In this document: positions 26,894-34,767 of the stretch, one piece after another
How positions within the stretch are numbered: position 1 is the stretch's first letter
How the letters are laid out: each line of letters opens with the position of its first letter
DNA from: Anaerolineae bacterium
Lineage (GTDB): Bacteria; Chloroflexota; Anaerolineae; Promineifilales; Promineifilaceae
Assembly: GCA_030425205.1 (NCBI GenBank)
Contig: JAUIAP010000008.1
Coordinates: forward strand, 124,001 to 188,000
DNA: 64,000 nt
Direction: 5' to 3'
Notes under the pieces: generated by a model
Seen by the model: only the letters and a program-made list of their open reading frames with translations
What the model was told of the DNA's origin: nothing
Database searches by the model: none
Translations under genes and position numbers: made by a program

Positions 26894-28006
26894 ATGATTA
26901 TTGGTGTACCAAAAGAAATTAAGGCGATGGAAAAGCGGGTTGGGTTGACGCCCGGCGGCGCGGCGGAACTGTCGCGGCATGGACATGAGGTTTGGGTTGA
27001 GACGAATGCAGGCATCGGCAGCGGGTTTCCCGATCAGGCGTATGCAGATGCTGGGGCTGTGATTGTCGATTCGGCCGAAAAAATCTGGTCGGCCGAAATG
27101 GTCTGCAAAGTGAAGGAGCCACTGGCGGCGGAGTATGGTTACTTCCGCGAAGACTTGCTGCTCTTCACCTACCTGCACTTAGCGGCCGAACCCGCATTGA
27201 CACAAGCACTTGTGGACAGCAAAACAACATCGATCGCCTACGAAACGGTGCAACCCGCCAGCGGCAAACTCCCGCTCCTGCAACCGATGAGTGAAGTTGC
27301 CGGGCGCATGTCGACCGAAGTTGGCGCGCACTATCTGAAAAATATGCAGGGTGGCAAGGGCATTCTGCTCGGTGGCGTTCCCGGCGTTGCGCCCGGTCAT
27401 GTCGTCATTATTGGTGGCGGTGTTTCTGGCACACACGCAGCGAAGATGGCGATTGGCTTGGGCGCACGTGTCACGATTCTCGACATCAACGCCGAACGTC
27501 TGCGCGAACTGGACGACATCTTTGGCAGCAAGATCGAAACGGTTATGTCGAACAGCTACAACATCGCCGCAAAAGTTAAAGAGGCTGATCTGCTGATCGG
27601 CGCGGTACTCATTCCCGGCACAAAAGCCCCCAACCTCGTCACCGAAGAGATGGTCAAGTCGATGTCGGATGGCTCTGTGATCGTCGATATCGCCATCGAT
27701 CAGGGTGGTTGCATCGAGACGATTGACCGCGTCACCTATCACGACGATCCAATCTACATTCGGCATGGCGTTGTCCATTACTCCGTCGGCAATATGCCCG
27801 GCGCAGTGGCGCGGACTTCGACGCTGGCGTTGACCAACGTAACGCTGCCCTACGCGATTCAGCTCGCCAATCGCGGCTGGCAAAAGGCGTGCCAGCGCGA
27901 CAACGCGCTCAAGTTGGGCTTAAACACGATTGGCGGCCACGTCGTCTATGAAGGGGTTGCAACCTCGTTGGGCTATGACTACGTTTCGCCCGACAGCTTG
28001 ATGTAA
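26894..28006 (+). CDS. ald: Alanine dehydrogenase
   Basis: This encodes 370 residues, the normal length. It catalyses reversible NAD-dependent deamination of L-alanine to pyruvate and ammonia. The start [19 protein letters not shown] is diagnostic. Catalytic Lys74 (KVKEP) and His95 (TYLHLA) match the positions known for the enzyme. The NAD loop is [12 protein letters not shown] and the conserved Asp is in [14 protein letters not shown] precedes the ATG. It follows the class III aminotransferase by 139 bases and would recycle the alanine that enzyme makes. It ends in a strong terminator. Two TCGGCCGA palindromes lie only 18 bases apart at 27071 and 27089. Confidence 0.97.
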   Translation: MIIGVPKEIKAMEKRVGLTPGGAAELSRHGHEVWVETNAGIGSGFPDQAYADAGAVIVDSAEKIWSAEMVCKVKEPLAAEYGYFREDLLLFTYLHLAAEPALTQALVDSKTTSIAYETVQPASGKLPLLQPMSEVAGRMSTEVGAHYLKNMQGGKGILLGGVPGVAPGHVVIIGGGVSGTHAAKMAIGLGARVTILDINAERLRELDDIFGSKIETVMSNSYNIAAKVKEADLLIGAVLIPGTKAPNLVTEEMVKSMSDGSVIVDIAIDQGGCIETIDRVTYHDDPIYIRHGVVHYSVGNMPGAVARTSTLALTNVTLPYAIQLANRGWQKACQRDNALKLGLNTIGGHVVYEGVATSLGYDYVSPDSLM

Positions 28007-28074
28007 CAGGTTCTCTCGCCAATTCTACGCGTTAACCAATTGGCTTATCCGCGCGGGCGTGGACGAATCTTTGC

Positions 28075-28117
28075 AGGGGTCGCACAGGTAAATTTGCACT
28101 TGTGCGACCCCTTTTTA
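28075..28117 (+). terminator. ald: Rho-independent terminator of ald
   Basis: AGGGGTCGCACA (28075-28086) pairs with TGTGCGACCCCT (28101-28112), a 12-bp perfect stem, followed by TTTTTATTT. Its T tract overlaps the stop codon of the convergent DUF2071 gene. Confidence 0.9.
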
Positions 28118-28906
28118 TTTATCTGCCGCTTGCGGTGGTAAGTAGATCGTAAATTCCGTTTCGTGCTGTATTAGAACGCTATGCGGCCGATTTTGTTCAG
28201 CGAACGGCACAAGATCGAGCGATTTCAACAGCGCAAAACGCGCATTTTCACAGCTCCCCACGCTCAAATTGAGCCGATCGTGCCAAATATGATAGCTGCC
28301 CAGTTTGCCGTCGCGCCGATAGTAATAGCCGCGCAACGGATGGGTCAAAACGACGAGACCGCTTTCTAACGTAGGGAAACCCGCCAACGTTTGGGGTGAT
28401 TCCCCACTGTCGGCAAGCGTGAGACTTGCCTTAGCCCACGCGCTTTTTGTCCGCATCTCATACCGCCGATAGCGTCCTTCCCGCTGGTCATACTCACAAT
28501 CAAACCGAATCTGCCCACGATGCCATGGCAATCGCCACAGCACGCGCGGCACGACGTTCGTCCATGAATCGAGGCATGTCCCGAAAAACCAGACGAAACG
28601 TTCGCCCGTCTCACGGTCGATGACATAGGCGCGATAATTTGTCTGACCAAATGTGAAGGTCAGCCATGGCAAACGCTCAAAGTGAAAATCGACATCAAGA
28701 AATGGGACAACCGAAATGAGCGCACGGCGGTTGCCGTGTTTATCGGTGATGCAGTCGGGTTCAAAGCGTGGATGCAGGTGGGGGAGCAGTTTTTCTGGCG
28801 CGATAGCGTAGGTGATGATCGCAAAGTGCCGCAGTTTGGTCGTTACATCAATGCCAGAGGTTGGTGGGCGTGTTAGATGTCGTGGGGTGAAGTGCAGCGT
28901 ATCCAT
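28115..28906 (-). CDS. DUF2071 (YqjF-like) protein
   Basis: This encodes 263 residues from ATG 28906; a TTG two codons earlier is less likely. The DUF2071 pattern is recognisable: LLPHLHPRFEPD near the N-terminus, VVPFLDVDF, FGQTNYRAYV, FFGTCLDS and a late YYYRRDGKLGSYHIWH stretch. The fold is related to acetoacetate decarboxylase. The biochemical role is not established. There is no signal peptide or membrane helix. It is convergent with ald across the terminator and separated from the GNAT gene by a short phrase repeat. Confidence 0.82.
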   Translation of the reverse strand: MDTLHFTPRHLTRPPTSGIDVTTKLRHFAIITYAIAPEKLLPHLHPRFEPDCITDKHGNRRALISVVPFLDVDFHFERLPWLTFTFGQTNYRAYVIDRETGERFVWFFGTCLDSWTNVVPRVLWRLPWHRGQIRFDCEYDQREGRYRRYEMRTKSAWAKASLTLADSGESPQTLAGFPTLESGLVVLTHPLRGYYYRRDGKLGSYHIWHDRLNLSVGSCENARFALLKSLDLVPFAEQNRPHSVLIQHETEFTIYLPPQAADK

Positions 28907-28984
28907 GAGCAATAATTGATAATAAACGACGGCTTTTTAGGATTTAGCGGGGGTGAGTGATATTGCGTGATCCGTATCAAGCGG

Positions 28985-29020
28985 TCAATACGCAATACGC
29001 ACCACGCAATACACAATACG
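28985..29020. repeat. CAATACGCAATACGC phrase repeat
   Basis: Degenerate repeats of CAATACG and CACCACG, which are the reverse complement of the units at 8991-9011 and of the CGTGGTGCG units at 47961-47978. It lies in the 163-base gap before the GNAT gene end. No regulatory meaning is apparent. Confidence 0.6.
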
Positions 29021-29069
29021 TCTTCCTAACCCCTTGTATTCCCGCAGCCCCCAAACAACGCTTGCGCTT

Positions 29070-30131
29070 CTACTTATCAAGATACGTCCGTGCCTCACTT
29101 GTTGAGAGCTGCCATACCTTATCTTCCACATGCGGTTTGAATCCCATCTCAGTGTTGATTTTGAGCATAGGCGCATTTGAGTTGGCGTTGCCCGTGCGGA
29201 CGAATTCGATGGTTGGGAGCTCGTTTATGATGCGCTCGATCATGGCTGCCTTGAGCCATCGGCCGATCCGATTGCCGCGAAATTCAGGTGCAACCGCCGT
29301 CTCCCCTTGAAATGCAATTAACGGCGCAGAAGGGCGCAGGATCACTTCGGTGTAGCCCGCCAGCTTTTGTGATGGGATGTGCCGAACCGCATACGTCCAG
29401 CGTTGCCGACCGCTATGTAGCAATGACTGCTCTAACTGCCGAACATTATCGGCCGAATATTCAATATCTTCCACATCAAGGTCATCCAGTGGCGCACTGT
29501 TCATCGCATGGCGCACGTCCACAATTGCGTCGATTAGTTCATCAGGATAACGCCCTGCAACAAAAAGCAGCTCGTAACTGTCGGCAAGCGTGTCCCCCAC
29601 CTCACGCCATTGCCGCATCAGATTCAGGTCGAGATCACGCAACTTAAGCTGGTTCTCGACCGCTGCCAACCCCATTTTTGCCCCAGTCTGACTGGCAAAC
29701 GCCTCACCTGCTGGAACGGCCGATTGGGTTGCCCCGATAATAACCGTTTGACCCGTCGCTTCAATCGAGGCAACAATGGTCGCCAACAGCGCGGTTCCGA
29801 TCCCCTGTCGTCGATAGGCTGGGCGCACTGCAATATCAATTTGGGCGAGATGGCGATTTTTCGGCATCAACTCATTCAGTGTCGTAAGGTCTCCCTTCCC
29901 CACAATCTCATCCGTTGTCCTATCGACAATCCACCAGTGTGACGCATCTGCAAACGGCGGCACATTGTGCCAACTCGTTTGAATTTCATCTAGCGAGCCA
30001 ACAGGCCGCAACGGATCCGTCTCAGCCCGCAACTCCTTGAGTAAATCGTAATACTGTTCCCATCGCTGGTCAGAAATGTTGTCTACATCGACAACGATCA
30101 GTTCAAATTTATCGTTCACTAGCTTCTCCAT
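29070..30131 (-). CDS. Tandem-GNAT acetyltransferase
   Basis: This encodes 353 residues made of two GNAT domains. The acetyl-CoA loop of the first is VRPAYRRQGIGTALL (about residues 101-115). The second has the equivalent VAPEFRGNRIGRWLKAAM (about 277-294), with the late EMGFKP segment. Both keep the Arg/Gln-x-x-Gly-x-Gly/Ala core, although the second has Asn-Arg-Ile-Gly in place of Gly-x-Gly. Double GNATs include mycothiol synthase-like and antibiotic-modifying enzymes, but no substrate is evident. It begins 12 bases after the RHH gene and is probably co-transcribed with it. Confidence 0.9.
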   Translation of the reverse strand: MEKLVNDKFELIVVDVDNISDQRWEQYYDLLKELRAETDPLRPVGSLDEIQTSWHNVPPFADASHWWIVDRTTDEIVGKGDLTTLNELMPKNRHLAQIDIAVRPAYRRQGIGTALLATIVASIEATGQTVIIGATQSAVPAGEAFASQTGAKMGLAAVENQLKLRDLDLNLMRQWREVGDTLADSYELLFVAGRYPDELIDAIVDVRHAMNSAPLDDLDVEDIEYSADNVRQLEQSLLHSGRQRWTYAVRHIPSQKLAGYTEVILRPSAPLIAFQGETAVAPEFRGNRIGRWLKAAMIERIINELPTIEFVRTGNANSNAPMLKINTEMGFKPHVEDKVWQLSTSEARTYLDK

Positions 30132-30143
30132 AGCGAGTTCGAG

Positions 30144-30569
30144 TTAGCTTATGCGTCCCGCCAGCACCTTTTTGACCGCTGATGGTGCCTTGAACACGCC
30201 TTTGATCCAAATCGATTCAATCGCTTGGTCGACAAGCTCTGGCGTAATGTCATCTTCAAATTTAAGCGATCCGATCACGGCAATCTTCATGCGTTTATTC
30301 TCGGCAAGCACGCGCTCCAGCTTTGTGCCTGAAAGGGCTATCGTTCCAATCGCAAACACTCGGCTGATGCGCGATGCCTCTTTGCCAATGTTCGCCCGGA
30401 TCCGCAAGACAGCTTGTTCTGTATCGCTTTCGTGTTGCAAGAGCATCTGTTTGATGCCTGTGCGGATGAAGTCGGTGCGATTTGTGTAGAAGCCTTCTTC
30501 TACCATCAAATCTATTTTCCCAAGATCGACCGCGCTAATGTTGATCGTGATTTTTTCAGTTGTTGACAT
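30144..30569 (-). CDS. CopG-like ribbon-helix-helix regulator with C-terminal domain
   Basis: This encodes 141 residues. The N-terminal 45 form a ribbon-helix-helix DNA-binding unit (KITINISAVDLGKIDLMVEE, then TNRTDFIRTGIKQML). A C-terminal alpha/beta region contains KRMKIAVIGSLKFEDDITPELVDQAIESI, a combination I recall from a widespread group annotated as CopG-family regulators of about 140 residues. The start is set by AAGGAG 8 bases upstream. That ribosome site lies inside one arm of a perfect 17-bp inverted repeat (30573-30612), so expression is likely controlled at an operator, by RNA folding, or both. The double GNAT gene follows 12 bases downstream. Confidence 0.85.
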   Translation of the reverse strand: MSTTEKITINISAVDLGKIDLMVEEGFYTNRTDFIRTGIKQMLLQHESDTEQAVLRIRANIGKEASRISRVFAIGTIALSGTKLERVLAENKRMKIAVIGSLKFEDDITPELVDQAIESIWIKGVFKAPSAVKKVLAGRIS

Positions 30570-30572
30570 AAA

Positions 30573-30612
30573 ATCATCTCCTTACCATCCGTGGAGATGG
30601 TAAGGAGATGAT
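30573..30612 (-). promoter_or_regulatory. Perfect 17-bp inverted repeat covering the RHH ribosome binding site
   Basis: ATCATCTCCTTACCATC (30573-30589) and its exact complement (30596-30612) are separated by six bases. In the minus-strand transcript the second arm contains AAGGAG, 8 bases before the ATG at 30569. The first arm contains the matching CTCCTT. Folding would hide the ribosome site. As DNA it is also an ideal dimeric operator for the RHH protein. Confidence 0.75.
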
Positions 30613-30711
30613 AAAATGTTCTATTCAATTTGTCAATGGCGAGCTTGGTGTTCTTTTTCCACAGTGCGCAAGTTATGACGCACACCTTACTCACTCGTTA
30701 GTGGTCATTTC

Positions 30712-31446
30712 CTAACCAGCTCGGCGGCGCACGATGACCGTTGCGCCAAGCAAGACAGCCATCACAATCAGCACGGCGGAGATGGTCGTCGCGTTGGCAG
30801 CAACGCCCAATCCGCTAACTGCCGTCGGCACCACCGTGGGACTCTGAACGAACTTCAAGTCAAAGTCGCCCACAATCGTCACATCTTCCAGCGAGTAGCC
30901 CCAGAACGTCTCGCGGTACTCGCCCGTGATTTGATTCCCAGACGCAGTGCCGATCAGGCGAAACTGCCGCTCAACCGTCTGTCCCGCTTCGGTCGTGTGA
31001 GTGAATCGCTCCGAAGTCAGCGTGAAGTTTACGCCGTCAAACGTGCCGCTCACCGCTGGCCCTGCGTCTTGTGTCACGACGGACGTTGTCGTGGGAATCG
31101 TCATATCCACGTCGTAAGACTTCGTGAAGACGAGGGTGTTGCTCAGATCGATGTAGCCTGAAATCGTATCGGTCGAACCATCCTCAATCAAGAACCCAAG
31201 CGTCACTTCACCCAAGTCATTAAGTACATCGGGGTCATTGTTGACTGGCTGCATCAGGTCGTCGCTAAACTCGCCAACGGTCGCCCATTGCAATGCCGCC
31301 TGCCCAAACATGGTCTTATCAACTTTTAGTTGAGGGTTGCTGGCATCCGCTCGCGCCAGCGACGTTGTCGCCAACCCGATTAAGATCAGCGCGGCACTCA
31401 TCACGCCACTCATCAGAATCAGCAGTAGTTTTCTGTTATTGTTCAT
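30712..31446 (-). CDS. Exported surface protein with C-terminal membrane anchor
   Basis: This encodes 244 residues from ATG 31446 (AAGGAG 7 bases upstream; an ATG two codons earlier sits too close to the site). An N-terminal signal sequence runs to about residue 34 (ending near Ala-Arg-Ala-Asp-Ala). A beta-rich ectodomain of about 160 residues follows. At the end a PTAVSGLG stretch leads into a hydrophobic helix (about 217-237) and a final Arg-Arg-Arg-Ala-Gly. The tail resembles sorting-type or simple anchor signals. It is the last of three closely packed genes, 11 bases after the 1,098-residue protein. The ectodomain is not recognised. Confidence 0.75.
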   Translation of the reverse strand: MNNNRKLLLILMSGVMSAALILIGLATTSLARADASNPQLKVDKTMFGQAALQWATVGEFSDDLMQPVNNDPDVLNDLGEVTLGFLIEDGSTDTISGYIDLSNTLVFTKSYDVDMTIPTTTSVVTQDAGPAVSGTFDGVNFTLTSERFTHTTEAGQTVERQFRLIGTASGNQITGEYRETFWGYSLEDVTIVGDFDLKFVQSPTVVPTAVSGLGVAANATTISAVLIVMAVLLGATVIVRRRAG

Positions 31447-31457
31447 TTTCATGCTCC

Positions 31458-34400
31458 TTACCAATCGATCCGCGCACAGTCGGCTGGATTCAACGGCAAA
31501 CCCGTGTCCTCGTGAGCGGTCGATGCGCTCGATGCGCGCGTGACGCTAAACAGCAGTTGGATATCCTCTAGCTGCTGCAAATCCATGTCGATTTCGTTGA
31601 TCGTCGTACCCGGCGTAAAGCCCGGTGATTGCGCTTTGATCAGCACAGTCCACTTGTTGGAGGCAACTGGGTAGCCATTGAACAGCGGCGTACTCATATC
31701 TGAATCTGGATACGCATACTGCTCGTTGACCGGTGCGCTAAAGCTTGCCTTGGCTTCGTCTGGGTTTTGCCCCGTTGGCAGTTGGAACCCTAACATCGCC
31801 GCTGGCTCCATCATGTTAAAGTCAAACGTACACCCCGCCTGTGAGCGCATCTGTGTCATACCAGATTGCGTCAGGGACACGGCGCGATAGGTCAACTTTG
31901 GATCGTTTTCTGCTGTCACCAAATTGAGTGCGACACCCGTATTTTGCGGGCGTGGTATGGCGTGGCCGCTCAACTTATACAGCCAGCGATCGGTATAGTT
32001 GGCGGGCAACAACGCTTGGAACATGCCACCCGGCGCGGCCGAGAGTTGGAAATCGAACTCCAACTGCGGTTTTCCACCCACAATCGTTGTGTTATCGGCA
32101 ACCCACAGACGGAACTGGCGGATACGTTCGGCATCGATCTCCCCTTGCGTTGGCGACGGATTACCACCTGCAATCAACGCGGCTCTCACGATGTCATCTG
32201 ACAGCAGCAGCACGTTCTTGGCAACCGAGATGCGTGGCATACTGTTCCAAACGACCTCGCTCGGCTGGTCGCCTTCTAAGTTGGAAGTCACCTTTTCCAA
32301 ATCGGCGAGGAATTTCAGCACGTCATCGGCCGTCCGCGCACGATAAATATCGGAGATGCGGAAGTTGCCACCGTCGGGGCCATTCGGCTTGCCGAGATAG
32401 AGCGGATAGGCGTATTCATATTCAGCGCGACGGGCTGCGAGGTAGGCGTATTTTGCTGCCCCTTCGAGCTTTTTGGCGAGCGTCAGCCGTGCCGAGTCGC
32501 GCACGATGCGGAAGCTCGGATCGTTGGCTGGGTTCGTATCAAACCACGCCCGTTGGCGCAGCGTTTCACGCAGGTCGGCCGCTAAATCACCCGCCATCCC
32601 CGCCACTTCAGCCTGAGCCGCAAAGTACGCTTGGTTCGCCGCACGCGCTTCAATGAGCAGTTCTGTCTGATCGAGCAGTAGATTCTTGGTCTCCAACGCA
32701 TTTTCGGCATTTTGGATGGTGACATCAGCATGGGTTGAGGTTGCGCCCGCAGCGGCAGCCGCAGCAGCATTGACACTACCCGCAACACCACAGGCGGCGG
32801 CCGATGGGCCAATACCCGTCACTTCGTGGTCAACACACGTAATCCCATCCAGCACAGCCCCCGCAACTTCGGCCGCCGTTTGCGCGATACCCGTCGCCTC
32901 TAGCCAATGGGTGATGGTTGAATTCGCGTCGTTTGAATTTTCGATACGCTGTTTGATATTGGCGGCTGCAAGCTCAATCGCCTTGTACTCCAAGAAGATG
33001 GAGCGCAGGTTGAACAGGGCAACTTGGGCATCCGTTCCCTCTACCCCTGTCATGCAAGCGGCAAAGACGGCATCGTCATCGCTGCCTGCCTTGAGAATAC
33101 ACGCCTCAATTGCGGCAACCTGCTCGTCAACACAGGCTGTCAGTGCCGCTTCTGTGCCGAGATTCGTCGCGTTGCAGCCGCTAACGCTGTCAATGGCGGC
33201 GTCAAGCGTGGTGCGAACACCGTTGATAGCCATCCGAAGCTGCTGCTGGGACGCTTCAAAAGTACGCTCCTGATCCTCTTGATAGATTTGCAGCACACGT
33301 GCCGCCTCCGCCTCACATTTAGCTTGATCCCACAAGCCGCGTGCGCCTTGATTGGATTGCGTATTGCAGTCGAGTGCAACGTCTGACTTGTAGAAGCGTG
33401 CGGGGGTCATCGTGACATCAAAGCCGAAGATGTTGCGTCCCGCCGCCAGTTCGCGGGCAGCGCGTTGCGTTTCGAGAATGTTGGCCGCCATGTCGGAGAT
33501 CAAATCGGCATCGGGGCTTGCGCCAGCGATACAGTTACCGTTCTGTCGTTCTGCCAAGCCAGAAATGCCTGCCAGTTTGATGTATTGATCGATGGCGGAT
33601 GAGCGTAAATTGGCCTGCGCCTCTGCTTGTGGTTGAGCAGGGTTGACGCCGGGTGCGCCCAGATAGCTCAAGCGCGTGGCGATCAGGAAGCGCACGTTGC
33701 CCTGCTCCTCCGCCGCCCGTGAGAGCAACGCCCACTCTGTCTGGGTGTAGAGGTCAGAGATCATGCAGCCGCTGCCAACGGTACGCTCTAACCCTTCCGC
33801 GATTAGGTTTTCGGCCTGTTCAAATTGATATTTGGCGGCACGCAGCTTCGCCACCTCTTTGACGACGAACGCTTCGCCACCAAAGATTGCACCACTAAAG
33901 TTCACGCCGAGTGCGTCAACCTTGAACTCCTGCCCATAGATCATGCGGATGTTAGCCGCCTCGCGCACGCTCTGGCGAAAACGGGCATGAAAGTTACACC
34001 AGTCGATTTTTGGTGGCAGCACTTCACCGGGGTTGGTCTGTGGATCAGCTTCTGGCAACAGCTCTTCAGGATAGGCTGGATCACACAGTGCCTTGTTCAC
34101 ACCGTTCCAGTTGTCTACCCACTCAGCACCCTGCGAACCATCGCCGCCAGCGGTGTAGCGTGGATCGGCGCGGAAGCGGATCGGGCTGCCAACCGTGGCC
34201 TCTGGCGCGTAGACTAGCAAGAAGGCGTACATGTCGCGGGCGAGTCGCAGATCGGTCTCGGCCGCGATAATGATCTCGTTGAGCGTCTTCGGTGAGCTGC
34301 CATTATAGGGTGTTGAACCTTGATAGGTTGTGTCGAAGCCAGAGGTGGCATCGAGCGTGCGGACAAACGAATTAAAATCGTTGCCAAATTGATACGGGTC

Positions 34401-34754
34401 GATTGATTGGCGCATCTCCAACCCGCGTCTTAGGGCAGCACGCGCCTGTTTCTCAACCTCCACGAGATCGGGGTCATAGACGAGTGAGCCAAATGGCGGA
34501 TTGCCAGCGGCGGTGATAACGGGGCCAGATGCTGGTGGATTCCATGGAATCTCGCCTAAGCCAGCGGGTTCAATTGCCTGTGCTGAACTAAAGCCGCCGA
34601 ATAGCCGACAATGCTTTTCATTCACGTCACACGCAGCTGGATTGCCTGCCCCCGAAATCTGCGACAGATTGAATGCCAGCACAATGCCCAAGCAGAGGCC
34701 AGCCAGCAACGCACGCCACGGCGGGGACAACATTTGTTGTTTGTGTTCATTCAT
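31458..34754 (-). CDS. Large exported helical protein of unknown function
   Basis: This encodes 1,098 residues from ATG 34754, with GAGGAC upstream. One hydrophobic segment near residues 15-35 after Pro-Pro-Trp-Arg acts as signal or anchor. Residues about 80-800 are mostly helical, with many Ala/Glu/Gln-rich stretches and paired cysteines, including CVDEQVAAIEAC. An Ala-rich stretch (about 683-705) could be a buried or membrane-active helix. The last 200 residues turn beta-rich and end in a LEDIQLLFSVTR segment that faintly recalls the C-terminal domain of Tc-toxin A subunits; this is a weak impression only. It sits between a tail-collar-like gene and a membrane-anchored surface protein. No TCGGCCGA palindrome occurs in it, unusual for its length. 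Confidence 0.7.
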   Translation of the reverse strand: MNEHKQQMLSPPWRALLAGLCLGIVLAFNLSQISGAGNPAACDVNEKHCRLFGGFSSAQAIEPAGLGEIPWNPPASGPVITAAGNPPFGSLVYDPDLVEVEKQARAALRRGLEMRQSIDPYQFGNDFNSFVRTLDATSGFDTTYQGSTPYNGSSPKTLNEIIIAAETDLRLARDMYAFLLVYAPEATVGSPIRFRADPRYTAGGDGSQGAEWVDNWNGVNKALCDPAYPEELLPEADPQTNPGEVLPPKIDWCNFHARFRQSVREAANIRMIYGQEFKVDALGVNFSGAIFGGEAFVVKEVAKLRAAKYQFEQAENLIAEGLERTVGSGCMISDLYTQTEWALLSRAAEEQGNVRFLIATRLSYLGAPGVNPAQPQAEAQANLRSSAIDQYIKLAGISGLAERQNGNCIAGASPDADLISDMAANILETQRAARELAAGRNIFGFDVTMTPARFYKSDVALDCNTQSNQGARGLWDQAKCEAEAARVLQIYQEDQERTFEASQQQLRMAINGVRTTLDAAIDSVSGCNATNLGTEAALTACVDEQVAAIEACILKAGSDDDAVFAACMTGVEGTDAQVALFNLRSIFLEYKAIELAAANIKQRIENSNDANSTITHWLEATGIAQTAAEVAGAVLDGITCVDHEVTGIGPSAAACGVAGSVNAAAAAAAGATSTHADVTIQNAENALETKNLLLDQTELLIEARAANQAYFAAQAEVAGMAGDLAADLRETLRQRAWFDTNPANDPSFRIVRDSARLTLAKKLEGAAKYAYLAARRAEYEYAYPLYLGKPNGPDGGNFRISDIYRARTADDVLKFLADLEKVTSNLEGDQPSEVVWNSMPRISVAKNVLLLSDDIVRAALIAGGNPSPTQGEIDAERIRQFRLWVADNTTIVGGKPQLEFDFQLSAAPGGMFQALLPANYTDRWLYKLSGHAIPRPQNTGVALNLVTAENDPKLTYRAVSLTQSGMTQMRSQAGCTFDFNMMEPAAMLGFQLPTGQNPDEAKASFSAPVNEQYAYPDSDMSTPLFNGYPVASNKWTVLIKAQSPGFTPGTTINEIDMDLQQLEDIQLLFSVTRASSASTAHEDTGLPLNPADCARIDW

Positions 34755-34767
34755 TGGGTTGTCCTCT

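Noticed and set aside
27179-27883. Long open frame antisense to ald
   Set aside because: It lies entirely opposite a confidently identified alanine dehydrogenase, has no ribosome site and no recognisable domain; it is a composition artefact.
29070-30569. RHH gene followed by GNAT gene as a toxin-antitoxin pair
   Set aside because: Order and spacing fit, but known RHH-GNAT toxins are single-domain and about 160-180 residues. Here the GNAT has two domains and 353 residues, and the RHH protein belongs to a longer regulator group. Kept as an operon, not as a toxin-antitoxin system.
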